A DNA stretch of 64,000 nucleotides from Arthrinium phaeospermum (Eukaryota > Ascomycota > Sordariomycetes > Amphisphaeriales > Apiosporaceae): the NCBI GenBank assembly GCA_006503535.1, contig QYRS01000009.1, forward strand, positions 1,488,001 through 1,552,000. The letters run 5' to 3'. Made by a program: the position numbers and the translations under genes. The notes beneath the pieces are model-generated. The model saw only the letters and a program-made list of their open reading frames with translations. It did no database searches and was not told where the DNA came from. Shown here in pieces: positions 46,056-58,582 of the stretch. The stretch's first letter is position 1. Each line of letters starts with the position of its first letter.

Positions 46056-48337
46056 CTACTTCAGCAAGTATTCAGCATGTGGGCATTTCTCGAATAGCCT
46101 CAACCCTCCGCCATTTGTAGGATCAGAATAGAAAACTCCGATCCGGACGTAAGCCACTGGATCGATTTCCGGGGCCGCACAAGTTACGATGCCCCATGCA
46201 TATCGCTCTTTCGTGTTTGGCGGTTCATCGTCGTCTTCCGGCTCAGTACAACTTCCGAGTAGGAGCAGGGCCAAGTCCCTTTCCCCGCTCATCTGGGCGT
46301 CCCCGTTCCCGTCTACTTCCCCATATCGGCTACCTGCCTTGTTTCCTCCCTTCTCATCGACCCAGTCTAGTTCACAATCTGCCTCATACCCCATGTGATC
46401 GTCCTTAGTTTGCCACCGTGGGGATTTCCGGTCCATCATTGTCGCGTACGGTATCGGCATGAACCGAGAGCAGACTAGCAACGAGGCATTCCGAAGTTTC
46501 CCAGTTGGGTCTAATCCATCCGGCGTGACTGAGGACCTCACATAGTTGCATTCGGACCTGTAATCCGCATAATCGTCCATGTTGAATTTGTCATACCCGA
46601 ATGAAATGAGGTCTTTCTTTCGCATCCAGCTCCAGGATGGGGCAATGTAGAGGCCGTCGACCGACCCGAAAGATGAGACGAGGTCGTCAAGGCTTCCGTA
46701 AGATGTTCCCGAAGTATTCCAAAACAGCTGACGGTGTATGTCGCGCTCCCACAGCCCCGCAAGGTATGTATCCAGTGGCAATGCTCTCTTGAATAACGAT
46801 GCGAGCCCGGAGAGGGCCGGAAGTCTGTCTGTTTCATAGCTTAACTCCCGAATGCCGTAAAGCTCCACCATGGCCATCCACTGGTCATGGTAGACACGTT
46901 CGTTGAGTCCCACCCCGTCCCGGACATACTTGTCCAGCATTGGAATGACGGGATCTCCGAATCCTGATAGCTGTAGGCTGTCCTCACTAGCGCCTTCGAC
47001 TATCACGCCTTCCGGGGTAATGATCTGGATCTTCCGTGGACCGAAGATGATCATGAGCCTGGACGAGTGGAGCTCCTGGAAACACCATCCCCTTGTCTTC
47101 CATTTGCATCCGGCAAAGTCTTCTGCGGCTGGATTACCGACATCCATAAAGCTAAACTTGGTATTGGTGTATCTCAGCGCGTATTCGCCCTGGATCGCCT
47201 TTTTGACGTTGGAACGAAAAGGAACTTGGACGGAGTGGCTGGTCCGATGCAGGAATCCCCCCAGGCAAGAGTTTGATGAAATGGGGCAAATGGTGGCTGC
47301 GGCGTTGTGGTAAATGGAACTCATCTTCTGTGACTCGCGCTCCCAATCGTCCTTGTCCCCTTGAACGATACAAACCGCGTCCACCCACAGGTACCGTATT
47401 CCCAGGGCCCTGCAGACTTTGGCGGCATCCTGAACCACTGCTGTGGTATCCGTGATGTCAAATCCGGACAGTCGCTCTACAATGCTATGTGGTTCCGTCT
47501 TGAATTGGCAGGCGGCCTCGGCCGCGTTACCCCAGCAGTAGCTCAACGCGGCATAACCCGATTCTTGGGGGCCCGGGCTACTGCTGTGTTCTGCATTTGT
47601 AAGGACGAGGCGACAACGCGAGGTATTCTCCCCATTACCCAGATCAATGAGTCTGGCTGGAAACAGGCTCTCGTCTCTAGGTTTGCCATGCTGCTGTATC
47701 AATGGTCTCTGGCTACCTATAGCTTGGCGCATCATGGCGACATTGGCTGCATCAAGCACGTCTGGGCGGGGCGATGTCTCTAGACGTAGCCAGGATTGGC
47801 AAGGGCCTGGAAGTAGGACTGTTAGTCAATGAGGGATTTGAAGCTCGATACGGAGTTTGGAGACGTACCAGGCTCTGAGTCGACGTCCAAGGAGATCTTG
47901 GACACGGATAGGGGCTGTTGGCTAGCTGCTGAGTCCACTGGCATAAACTCGATTTGCACCACCAACGCCACGAGACCTCGATCGGGATAACCGTGGAAGT
48001 TCAAGCGATAGCCGTCGACATCCAGCGTCTTCCAGACATAGGCCAGGCTGATTACTACCTGCGCCGCATCCGGGGCCTTGGCAGCCACCACTCCAGATTC
48101 CAAGAGAGACTGCCGGAGCAGTCTACAGAAGCCACAACCATGGCGGCCAGACTCGGCAAGGCGAGGGAGGTCGGGAAGCCAGTCTTCGAGGCGGTAATCG
48201 AGAGGGATATCTCGGGCGCCGTCTTCTTCATCAAACACCAGAAAGGACCGATCTGCGGTGGATGACCCGTCGAAGCCGCCGAGGCTGGCGTCGTCTAACT
48301 CGAGACATTTGCATTTTTCACAGAGAGATGTACCCAT
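46056..48337 (-). CDS. HET-domain protein, cysteine-pair N-terminus
   Basis: Exon 1 is 48337-47869 and exon 2 is 47818-46056, giving 743 residues. The intron has GTACGT, a CTAAC and CAG; phase closes. The ATG at 48337 starts MGTSLCEKCKCLELDD, and a second pair, GCGFCRLL, follows near residue 70. This N-terminal cysteine arrangement is common in fungal HET proteins. The HET domain follows: YAALSYCWGN near 245, YLWVDAVCIVQGD near 297, ATICPISS, and WKTRGWCFQELHSSRLMIIFG. The C-terminal part contains APSWSWM, also usual in the family. It is the second HET gene in the window and lies 1.3 kb downstream of the broken NLR, on the same strand. Role: cell-death effector in allorecognition; specificity unknown. 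Confidence 0.92.
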
Positions 48338-48823
48338 ACTGGGAAACAAGTCTCGGGTCGGTCGTGTCCACGAAAGTGGTGCGGGGTAGCCACTGCGCGT
48401 CAAAGAAGATGGTTACTAATTTGTGCTTTGTATCAAGTGGGAAGAAATGCGCGAATTGCTGTAGTTTGTTCAGTCAATTGACTAGAACGTCAGAATGCAA
48501 CATGAGTCTGTGTCAATGACTTGCTCAATATAATGATACTGCCGGTGTACTACACCAGCATCTATTCTGGTAGCGCTGACAGGGGTGGCCGCCCGCGCGA
48601 TGCCCGATTGGGAGGGGGCTGTTGGGAGTGCATAAGATGTACCCAGGAGGTGTGACAGCCCTTCTCCACTACGCACGGCGCCGCCCTCAACCAACACATC
48701 CATCATTGGGGAAAGGAAGGTCAGTAACATCTTTGAGTTTCACGGCGGCCGGAGGCAATGAGATCATGTATACGGTAAATTTCTTCTTTTCATATTAAGG
48801 CTTAGCAATAGGTAATTACTCTA
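48338..48823. other. intergenic, HET promoter region
   Basis: About 490 bases between the HET start and the end of the metallopeptidase gene. No other feature noticed. Confidence 0.4.
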
Positions 48824-50122
48824 CTACCACGAATCGGTCTTGGCCGCATTCTGGCGGTCGACGCGGATCGTGTACTTCTGGTCCTCGACGCCCAACAACG
48901 TCACCTTGACGCCAAAGTCGGGCACATCGTACGAGCTGACGGGCGCCCACGCGAGCGACTTGCTCCCCTCGAGGGACAGGGACAGCGGGGCGTCGACCAG
49001 ATCGTCGAACAGGCCGACGCAGCCGTTGGAGCCGGGCGTCGCGTCCAGGACGCGGATGGGCCCGTTGCCGCCGCCGGTGCGGGTGTTGACGACGGTGAGC
49101 AGGACGCCCGGGGCGCAGGCCGCCGCGTCGACGCCCTCGGCGATGCGGACCTCGGCGATGAGGGCGCTGATCTCGCTGGCCGCGACGATGACGGCCTTCT
49201 TGCCGGGCCCCTTGACCGCGAGCGGCGTGAGGACGTGCTCCGAGCTGCCGGCGTCCAGGAGGCAGTCGACGGCCGAGTCGCCGATCCAGCCCAGGCGGTA
49301 CTTGTCCCAGGCGAAGAAGTCGGGCGAGGTACCCGAGGTCAGGGCCATGGCGCTGTAGCCGCCCACGTAGAAGCCTTGGTACTGGTTGAACGAGTAATAG
49401 TCGGGCACGCAGAAGGTGTGGCCCGTCTCGTGGACCATGACCATGGGGCTGAGGTCGTAGACGGGGTCGGCGGCGAACATGACGGTCTTCTTGGCCACCT
49501 TCTGGCCCTGGCGCGTGGGGATGAGGTCGAACGCGGTCCAGGAACGGGAGAACCAGCGGTGCGCCTGGACCGTCGGCACCACGTACAGGACGTCGACCTC
49601 GGGCGGGGGCGGGCGCGTGCCGTTGGCGGTGAAGGCGTCGAGGGCGTCTTGGATGTAGCCCTTCTCGCTCCAGTTGACGCCCTGCCAGTCGTACGCGGCG
49701 GCCGTCTTGGGCATGCGGTGGTAAGCCGAGGTGTCGGCCGCCACGTCCAGGTTCAGGGCGCCGTAGCTGGCCTGGGCGTACCACTCGGCCGCCGGGCGCG
49801 CCATGCTGTCGTACCTGGCCTGGGCACTCTCGTTACCGGCCTCGGCGTCGGGGAAATCCACAAACAGCATGAAGGCCCGTAACGTGCCGGTGCCCGGGAC
49901 GCAGCCGTCCGAGTAATTGAAGCCCATGTTGAACATTAAATCTGAGGGGGACGGCAATTTGCAGGTGGGCGTCCAAATATAGTCCCCGCGCACCGGGCCA
50001 GTGTAGTTGCCGGTGTCGTTGCCCGACAACATTGTGTCGTTGAGGTCCCGGGGAATGACATGGCCTGCAGCCGTGGCGGCCTGCCAGACGGAAGACAAAA
50101 GGAGGGTGCCTAACGCCAACAT
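48824..50122 (-). CDS. secreted M6-like zinc metallopeptidase
   Basis: A single exon of 432 residues. The signal peptide is residues 1-19 (MLALGTLLLSSVWQAATAA), with a possible KEX-type region after VIPRD. The zinc site is MVHETGHTFCVPDYY, with HETGH at 231-235 and the third ligand Asp in PD at 240-241. FAWDKYRLGWI is the M6 post-metzincin-type segment (compare immune inhibitor A). LRAFMLFVDFPD near 81-92 is the usual start of the catalytic domain. The C-terminus is a beta-rich domain. Several N-glycosylation sites (NDT, NYT, NYS, NES, NWS, NGT) fit secretion. It would degrade extracellular protein; a host or competitor target is possible but not shown. Confidence 0.88.
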   Translation of the reverse strand: MLALGTLLLSSVWQAATAAGHVIPRDLNDTMLSGNDTGNYTGPVRGDYIWTPTCKLPSPSDLMFNMGFNYSDGCVPGTGTLRAFMLFVDFPDAEAGNESAQARYDSMARPAAEWYAQASYGALNLDVAADTSAYHRMPKTAAAYDWQGVNWSEKGYIQDALDAFTANGTRPPPPEVDVLYVVPTVQAHRWFSRSWTAFDLIPTRQGQKVAKKTVMFAADPVYDLSPMVMVHETGHTFCVPDYYSFNQYQGFYVGGYSAMALTSGTSPDFFAWDKYRLGWIGDSAVDCLLDAGSSEHVLTPLAVKGPGKKAVIVAASEISALIAEVRIAEGVDAAACAPGVLLTVVNTRTGGGNGPIRVLDATPGSNGCVGLFDDLVDAPLSLSLEGSKSLAWAPVSSYDVPDFGVKVTLLGVEDQKYTIRVDRQNAAKTDSW

Positions 50123-51432
50123 GATGTCGGATGATGATGCTATTATGAACGAGGGTAATAGCTCTATTATGTAACGAGTGTAATAGTTGATGAGGGAAGC
50201 AGAAAAGGGAAAAAGTCTTCACGGGATGCTCAACTACATATAGCAATTGAGCATCTCCCGATCCGACTGACAGCGATCGTGCCTCGGCCGACGCTGCTTC
50301 CCACAAGGGGGACTTAGGCGAGAGGCTGAGTCTCGGCTCACCCCCTTTAGGCCTTACGGGACCCCCGTCAATCCACCCATTTCTCGTATGGCCATCTTTA
50401 GTCCAATGGGGGTGGCCGAAGAGTGGGGGCTGTGCGGATCTTTCCCCGAAACTGAAACCTGCCTATCCCAGGCACAGGGACCTTGAACGACCCGAAATGG
50501 CCGGACGCCAAGAACACTGCACCTGTCGACGCTGTCATGCAACCTGGATACCCTGGACAATGAAGAGAGTGACAGCTAGGAACGCATCCATCCTGTTTGT
50601 GCCGCGAAGAAAAGCTATGCCCAGCCAACAGTGTGCGCCCCTAAGTCCGGGGGGTGTAATAGCAGCGCTTTCGCTTTTACGCGGGATTACATACCTAGAT
50701 ATGCATGTCGGACGCTACATCAGTCTGCAGAACTTCGTTGACTTCGGTCGATAGCTGGCGCGGGTCGAACCAGACTCACATCTAAAAGGTATCGAGAAGA
50801 TGTGAACGCGGCCTTGACACAAGAGCGTATGGCTATTGCTTTTGCAATGGAGGACGAATAGATAGGTACAGACCCCTTTGGTACTCCTGAGCAGAACCGT
50901 TTGATCTCGTCGGCCGAGTCAGTACATACAGGGTCATCAATTGGACCCAGACATTGTGCGCATTCCCCTTTTGGGCCCTGGCAGTTTTGACACTCGGTTG
51001 GGTCAAAATGACTAGCCTATCTTAGCCTAGACCGCCGGAGGGTGCTCCTCTGCCCGCAGCCCCATCGAAAAGCCGTGAAAAATCCTGTGCAGATCACGGC
51101 AACATTAGCGAAGGCAATAGGTACATAGGTAGAGACAGCAGATGGATCACGAGAAGCCGATTTATTTCGCATTGCATTTGCCACTTGATCTGTAGGCTTG
51201 AGACTGGAACAAGTGTACGCCTAAGGCCAGGCCAGGTGTAGTTGAAATAGCGTTGCGCACAGCCCAACTTTTCGAAATACTTCAACGTTCTAATTGCAAG
51301 GGAAGCTATCAGCACTTTGCAGATATCAAAAGTTTGTTATGTTTTCATGCACACCTCTTGCTGTATTCAATATAGTCATTCGTACGCAGTGATCTCCTTA
51401 TCGATTGGCTGAGTATTCAATACAAGTCAGAA
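50123..51432. other. intergenic, 1.3 kb
   Basis: Promoter of the metallopeptidase at the left, then sequence without recognisable genes up to the tRNA. Confidence 0.4.
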
Positions 51433-51540
51433 GGCGCGATGGCAGAGTGGTCTAATGCGATAGACTAGAATTGAGTCCATAAGTCTGATTCTAGGTATCT
51501 ATTTCCTTCGGGAGCGCAGGTTCAAATCCTGCTCGCGTCG
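51433..51540 (+). tRNA. tRNA-Ser(AGA) with intron
   Basis: The acceptor arm GGCGCGA pairs with TCGCGTC, followed by discriminator G, as in serine tRNAs. The D arm is GCAGAGTGGTCTAATGC. The anticodon stem ATAGA pairs with TCTAT, and loop CTAGAA places anticodon AGA at 51467-51469. A 26-nt intron lies at 51471-51496, one base 3' of the anticodon, the canonical nuclear position. A long variable arm (TCC-TTCG-GGA) and T arm GCAGG-TTCAAAT-CCTGC complete a type II tRNA. It reads UCU. Confidence 0.93.
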
Positions 51541-53288
51541 TACGATATTTCTTTTTCTTCCTCCCACATTTTTGGGAGTCCTCGATCGCCTGGTAGGTTC
51601 CTCCGTGTCTGCTTTTTTATTTGGACATCAGAGTCAGGATCGTCGCTGTAAAAGACAAAGTGAGTTCAACCTGGCCTGAAGTGCGGGGGAAGGATTGGGC
51701 CGCGCTCGAGAATGTGGGGGTCGCCTCGAGTGTTCTGTTAAAACGGCGCATCGGCATCACTGACAACTGTCAGCGGGCTATCATTCAGCAAATGCAACGC
51801 TGGTGATATACCGGCCCAATCAAGAGGTGCGCCATGTTCTTGTGAGTATGTACCTAGCCATTAGCCGCGCCAAGAACCGCCATTGCTTCTCTATCAATCT
51901 GCAAGATGCCTTTCTGCATCGAACCTCCAGATCAGCTCAACAACTCCCTGCTCGAGAGCTAAGACCCCTAGAGTTGTCCTAGCCAATAATCATTACTTCC
52001 CCCACCTTTCTTTTCACTTGCAAGGAAAGAGTTACCTCTGGGTACGATATTTTCACGCGTATCAGACCTTCTGCGGGACTAAATTTGCCGGATGCATTGC
52101 AATCACTGCAGCAGCAGGTCTCTCTGGTGGTGTGGCTTGCCTCTGGAAGCAGCCACCTGCTACTAGCGTCGATTGGCCAACGTACGAGCAGACGCCAAAT
52201 GGACGCCAAGCGTTGAAATGCATCATAACGACTTGTCACACAAGAGTTGGCAGTCACAAGTTTTACGCGAGGACGACAAGCTTCCAGAGATTCGGCATGA
52301 CAAAACGCCTGGTACCCTGACCTGACCCATATGCCTGCACCTGTTTGAGTTGTAGAACTCCATAGAATTCAAGCTGGTTACTGAATACTAACACAAATCA
52401 ACATCAGCGATGTGTGGCGCTTGAATTTGCAACATGAATGCAAGTAAGGCGGCTTGCTGTGATGGAGTGTGTGCTAACGCATACCCCCAGACCGTGACTG
52501 GTCAAACGCCTGGAAGACTTCCTCGGCACCGGGAGAATGTGACAAACATGCATATCACTCGTATTTGATTCATGATCATGATCCGCGAAGCAAGGGAAGG
52601 CAATACTGTGGGCCAATCAGTTAGCAATTGTCACTTGGCATACGGTGTATAGACACAGAAGTAACGTCATGTGTTTCATGAATATTTAATCGATCAACAT
52701 ATGCCACCACCTACATGCATCTGAATTGAATGTCAGCTGGATCAAGGGCGAATGGGGTCATCGAGATAAGGCAGGAGGGCCTTACCCGTCTGCATCGACT
52801 GGTTGGCGGAATGCGGGGTGCCGCATACCCAGCATCCACTGCATGACAGTTTAGGAAGGACCGTTACAATGTGCAGTTGCCAATGTATAATTGTTGCGTC
52901 AGTGCCTCGTTTTGGAAGTAATCACTCATGTCCCGTACATACATCTCCGCTTAAAGAGGTGGTAATTGCCGAGGCTGACTTCAATTTTCCTGGGCAGTTG
53001 CAGCCCCCAACCTCATAACCTTTATGTTTCTTCGCCCGGCTGTCAGAACACGCTCTCTGCCAGGCAGATCGACCAGAAGAAATATCTAGATCAACCGAAA
53101 CACTCCGCAGCTAAGACCCTAGCTACCAGCTCTTCTCTGCCCAACCAAATATCTTACTGACACAAGTTGCCCAAAAGTCCACCACTTCAACCTACCCACC
53201 TCGCTAGGCAATCACTCTAGCAAAGGCCTTTCACGATCTTCAACAGTTTACAACATCAGCTGTGTCTTCACGTTGGCACATCAGCGAA
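51541..53288. other. intergenic, 1.75 kb
   Basis: Between the tRNA and the P450 gene. A T-run just after the tRNA (TTTCTTTTTCTTCC from 51546) may be its polymerase III terminator. Remaining frames show no domains. The right end is the P450 promoter. Confidence 0.4.
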
Positions 53289-54989
53289 ATGGAATCACTC
53301 ATCTTGATCATCATGCGGCTTGCTGGGGTCTTCGTACTCTATCGCCTGGCCATCGCTCTGTACAACATCTCACCGTTCCACCCTCTGTACAAGTTCCCAG
53401 GTCCCAGACTCGCCTCGATGACCTATGTGTACGAGGCATACTACGATCTCTGGCTCGATGGAATGTATACCCGACAGATCAAAGCAATTCATGACAAATA
53501 TGGTGGGCTTCATTTGAAACGACATGCAGACTGGCATTGATGCTGACAAAAACACGCTAGGTCCCATCGTGAGAATCAATCCAGATGAACTCCACTGCGC
53601 TGACCCGGACATGCTGGACGAGATCTATGCCGGAGGCAACCGCCCTCGTGATAAGTGGGAGCACTACGCGGGTTTCATGATAGGGCCACTCTCACTTGCT
53701 GGCTTAGCGACCATCTCTCACGATATCCACCGCGTCCGCAAGGGGGCCCTGGCCCGTTACTTCTCCCGCGGTCAGATGCTCAAGCTGGAAGGCGAGGTTC
53801 GCGATTTCATCGTGCGCACCGTTGACAAGATGCTACGGCGTTCCGGCACTGGCGAGTTTGACGTCAAAGAGGTCTTCAACTGTCTCACTGCCGACATCAT
53901 CTCGCAATACTGCTTTGGCGAGTCGATGGGCTTCACGGACCAAAAGGACTTTGAGCCAAACTTTGGAACTTGGGTCAAGTATGCACACAACCTAACCACT
54001 GACTTCGCGAGCCGGTGGGGGCTAATTGTTTCATGGCAGATCGTTCCTGGGCACCAGCTACCTGGTCAGACACATAAACATGTCCATTCCTGGGTTCGGT
54101 GCTCTCGCAAATGCGGCCCCTTACTTCATGGGATTGATGGGCGAAGATCTCCGTAACGTGTATGACCAGCAAGAAGTACAAATCCCACGTCATATCAATC
54201 GAGCGATATCCAACAAGGATGACGGCAGAGTGTTCGCAGAGTTGCTGGAGTCGCCTAATCTTCCCGAGTCAGACAAGTACATGAGGCGACTTGCCGGCGA
54301 AGGGTTCACTCTGCTCATAGCCGGCACGGAGACGACTGCGGCCACCCTTTCGTACATTGTCTACCATCTGCTTTCTGAGCCCTTCGTGTTGAAGCGTCTA
54401 CAGTCAGCTCTCCAAGGCATCGGTATGTTTCTTACAGCTGGCTGGCCTCTTGCCACTTGAAGCCATAGCTAACTTTCAACCAGATCTGAGCAATCCCAAG
54501 TGGACGAGCCTCGAGCGCGCCCCCTATCTCTGGGCTGTCATCCATGAAGGCCTGCGCCTCACTCCGGGCATCGCCCACAGATCCGCCAGGAAAGCACCAG
54601 ATGAGGATCTGGTCTACAGCAAGGGCAGCACCCACTACGTCATCCCCAAAGGAACCCCAGTTGGCATGAGCTCTATGATACAGAACCGGCACCCCATCCT
54701 GTTTTCGGATCCGGACGCGTTCAAGCCCGAGCGCTGGCTTCTTTCCAACGGACAGCCGAACTACGCCCTTGAGAAGAAGTTGCTTTCCTTCAGCCGCGGC
54801 AGCCGGATTTGCCTCGGCATGGACCTCGCCTACTGTGAGATGTACTTGATGATCACCGAGCTGGCGCTACGGGTTCTGCCTCGTACCCGGCTTGTCAACA
54901 CAACCACTGATGATGTGGAATACGACCATGACTGCGTCGTGCCCTCCCCAAAGAAGGGTTTCATGGCGGTTCGTATTGCCATTGACTGA
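53289..54989 (+). CDS. cytochrome P450 monooxygenase
   Basis: Exons: 53289-53502, 53561-53978, 54040-54422, 54484-54989. Phases close, giving 506 residues. The start ATG begins a membrane anchor (LILIIMRLAGVFVLYRLAIALY) followed by the proline hinge YKFPGPRLA. Helix I is LIAGTETTAA (AGTETT at 305-310). ExxR is EGLR at 360-363, the PERW block is FKPERW, and the heme loop is FSRGSRICLG with the ligand Cys448. Everything needed for activity is present. The style (PHPLYKFPGP-like start, HEGLR, SRGSRICLGMDLAY) resembles the E-class fungal P450s related to trichodiene oxygenase/CYP58-type and other secondary-metabolite enzymes. The clan cannot be set without a search. It is flanked by 0.8 to 1.7 kb of non-coding sequence, so it is not in a tight cluster. 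Confidence 0.93.
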
Positions 54990-55815
54990 TGAGCCGTGGA
55001 GGACCGGCATATTCAGTAAGGAGAGGAATGTGCATTTGGTGTTGAGAGGTGAAGTACGTATCAGCTTGAAGCTGAGACGGCCAAAAAGCTACCAAACATC
55101 ACGAAAGTATACCTAGATCTAGATGAATTGATCATACTTTGCGTCGCCTAGTCTGAGGATTGATTATCGATGCAATCTGTGAATAGAGCAATGACGCGAG
55201 AGACTAGTGTTTTGGTTACAATACGGGACCCCGTATGATTTGGAATTTCACCAGTAGGCCTTCCGCCAATGGATGAGAACGGGCTGCATATATAGGTCGG
55301 GGTCACTACTCGGAATATACTCCGTAAGAGTTCCGGCCCCCAACGTGCTAGCTACGTCAGTCGGCTGTGCAAACGCATACAGATCAGATTGTCCATCAGC
55401 GAACAGGTGATGAAGAACGACGACATTCTCGCTGACCACCCTATAGGGATCGTCATAAAGTTTCAGACCAGTAGTTCACAATCCAGGCGAATAATGAAAG
55501 TCATTGAAATGGGGCAGTCAGCAAAAGGGGGGCGAAAACTTAGCTGAGCCGCGCTTGGCACCCCCAATAGCCCCCCTGCCACCTCCACGAGATACCGGCT
55601 GGGCGTAAGCCCGGCAGGCTACGAGCATAAGGCATCCAGGGTTACCGCTCAGGCGGTCGCTTGATTTGAATATTTGTTGACTGCCGTGAAGGCCCTTCGG
55701 GTATTTGTTTTTCTTCGACGAGAAAGAAGGTTGATGTCCTAACACTCACCACGCCGTCAAGCGTGACAAATCGTTGTTCGCCCTGTCGTGTACTTTTAGA
55801 CCAACTACATTGAAC
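54990..55815. other. intergenic, about 0.8 kb
   Basis: 3' region of the P450 and promoter of the DUF3176 gene. No gene seen on either strand. Confidence 0.4.
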
Positions 55816-57958
55816 ATGCACCGCATTGACAATCGAGGTCCCCACAGATATACCCTTACTCGTGGACTGGTACCCGAGGAGTTTCGGGAAGAACCAGCAG
55901 CAATCGACGAGGAGAACCGAAGGTTCGTTATCCAAAGCCGGCAAACTGAACCACGAGCACCAGAACTTTCACCATTCCCGAGCCAGTCGGACAGTGTCGC
56001 GGATACTGGCCCTGAAGCAATGTCGAAGAATCCTGCCACAGGTTCACCAAAGCTTTCCAAAAGGGGCGCTCGAACGCGCCGGTTGGAGCGAGCCAACGAG
56101 AAGTATTGGCTGACCGAGAGCGGAAGCTGCGCGGTCGCGCTCGGGGCCTTGGCGGCCCTCGTCGGCATCCTAGTGCAGCACGATGGGCAGCCGCTGCCCG
56201 ACTGGAAGTACGGCATCACGCTCAACGCGCTGGTCTCGGTGCTGTCGTCGGTTCTGAAGGCGGCGGCGGTCCTGCCCCTGGCCGGCGGCATCTCGCAGGC
56301 CAAGTGGCTCTGGTACAAGGAGCCGCGCCCCCTGAGGGATATGGAGACGTTTGACGACGCCAGTCGGGGGCCGTGGGGCTCCCTGCTCCTAATGTTTGAT
56401 TTCCGCTCGCACTACGTGGCTTCGTTCGGCGCCTTTCTCACCGTCGTCGCCATGGCGGTCGACCCGTTCACGCAGCAGGTGGTGCAGACGCAGCCCTGCC
56501 TGCGAGAGGATGAGTCGGCGGTCGCCCTCATCCCCCGCGCCAACATCTACAACGTGACGACCTCTGTCATGCCGAACTGGGACTCGGGGCGTCAGAACAT
56601 CTACCCGGCCTTGGCGGTTTCCATCTACAGAGGCCTCATAACCCCGCCCGAAAACGCGTCTTCCGTCATCACGCCCGTCTGTCCAAGCGGCAACTGCACC
56701 TTTGCCGATCACGACGGGGCGGCGTACCAGACCATCGCGATGTGCCACAAATGCGAGAACATCACCGACCTGGTGGAGATCACCCACAGCCCCAGGAACG
56801 GGGAGAAGTACTACACCCTCCCCAGCGGGATCAACGTGACGTACGACCACCCCCTCTCCACCACGAGCAGCAACAGCACCCCGATGGCGGGAGACTCTCA
56901 GGTGTTTTATGTCGAAATGGCCATGTACACCAACCAGAGCGACCCGCCATGGGACGCGAGTAATGATCCGATGGGTGGCATTCACGTCTTCGGTGCCCGC
57001 TGCCGACTCTTTCCGTGCGTCAAAACGTATGGCGCGCAGATCTCGCGAAACACCCTAGAGGAGCGCGAGTTGGCCAGCGAGGATATCAAAGTGCGGCCCG
57101 ACGGCCTGTCCATCATGGTCACGGACCAGGCCATTCGCAACGGGGTGCTGCGGAACTGCTCGACGACCCCGAACCGGACCGCGGACAACGTCATCCCGGT
57201 CATCTTTAGGGAGGACCAGGTCAACACGACGTGGGCAAGCGAAGATTGCTACTGGTAAGTGACACACCTACGACGCACGACGCCGCAATGAACGGCTCTC
57301 GAAAATGCGACCCGCTAACGTTGACGAACCTTTCCTCCACCCACCCAGGGAGTTCTCCCGAACCCTGCTGTACCAAGCCGACCGCCTCCTCAAGGAGCTC
57401 TTCGACGGCAACAGCCTCTCGAGCGTGCGCAAGAGCCCGACCCCCGTCGGCGACATCTGGCTCGTCAACCTCTACCGCGCCGGCACCGCCGACCTGGCCT
57501 CCGTCGACCGCTACATGGGCGCCCTGGCGGACTCCCTCACGCAGCAGATGCGGACCGAGGGGTTCCGGGGGTCCGCGGCCTGGGCCGAGGGCGTGGTGAT
57601 GCTGGAGCGGACCTGCGTCCAGGTCAACTGGCCGTGGCTCGCCCTCCCGGCCAGCCTGCTGCTACTCGTGCCCCTGTTCATTGGGCTGACCGTTGCGGCG
57701 ACGCGGGGGACGCGCTGGCGCGAGGAGCACGGTCTCGGGGACGGGGCGGCGACGGCGGCGGCGGGCGTGGGGTTCTTGAAGGCTAGTCCCCTGGCCTTGC
57801 TGTTCTTTGGACTCCATCGCGACGTTGTGGATGAGAGGGACCGGCCCGGGGATGCGGTGGCGATGCGGGAGGTGGCGCAGAATGTTGACGTTTCACTGAA
57901 ATGGTGTTGGATCGACGGACAGTGGCAGTTTGTGAAGAGCGAAAAGACTGGACGTTGA
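55816..57958 (+). CDS. DUF3176-type multi-pass membrane protein
   Basis: Exon 1 is 55816-57254 and exon 2 is 57349-57958; phase closes, 682 residues. The frame is open upstream, but the first ATG is at 55816 (MHRIDNRG). The N-terminal 95 residues are charged and disordered. Three membrane helices follow at about 103-120, 133-158 and 200-216. A large outside loop has cysteines and many NxS/T sites (NVT, NAS, NCT, NIT, NQS, NCS, NRT, NTT), then a last helix at about 574-596 and a cytosolic tail. The blocks KWLWYKEPRPLRDMETFDDASRGPWGS and DPFTQQVV are the signature of fungal DUF3176 proteins, which are abundant but uncharacterised. Glycosylation sites put the loop in the lumen or outside. Function unknown. 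Confidence 0.88.
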
Positions 57959-58582
57959 TCGGCTAGTATAGCCCTTCTTCATGGGATTCACAGCCTCCGG
58001 GTGAGACTGCTATCGAGCACTTGACGAGAACGCACCAAGCTTCAAGTAACCTTTTCGGTATTGTTTTGGGATACCCCAGCGGCGACTCCCCTCTTGATGA
58101 CCATTCATAATTACATACTAGACTGAAATCAAGCACAATATCCGTACACCGGTCTCTAATCAGGGGCTTGTCCGACACACGGCCATCTACTGTATCAGGC
58201 AGATCTCTGCGGTTAAAAAGAGGAGAAAGATAACGCAGAGTGGAGAATATTCTTTGCGGGAAACCTTTGGGGTCAGTCCTTCTCCACACCACCCAATGGG
58301 TCACCATCCCCGCCGGTTCGGCCCCTAGACCGGCCGTCGACGCCCTATCCCTAGTTTGACTCATGCTAATGCCCATTCGGAATGTCCTGGCGCGGCCCCC
58401 GGACGGCGATTACTCACAGAAGGCCTACATCGGCATATGATCTGATACTCATCAATGTCAAATACATGTGGCGTTCTGCTTAAATACATGGGAATGTCGT
58501 CTTCATTCCCCTATATGTGACGAGAAGTATCAAAGAGCCCAACAGCTCCATGATAAGAAGCATAGGCAAGATCATTCCTGTC
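57959..58582. other. intergenic, about 0.6 kb
   Basis: Contains the promoter of the MFS gene. A minus-strand frame at 57963-58376 has no recognisable features and is not called. Confidence 0.4.
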
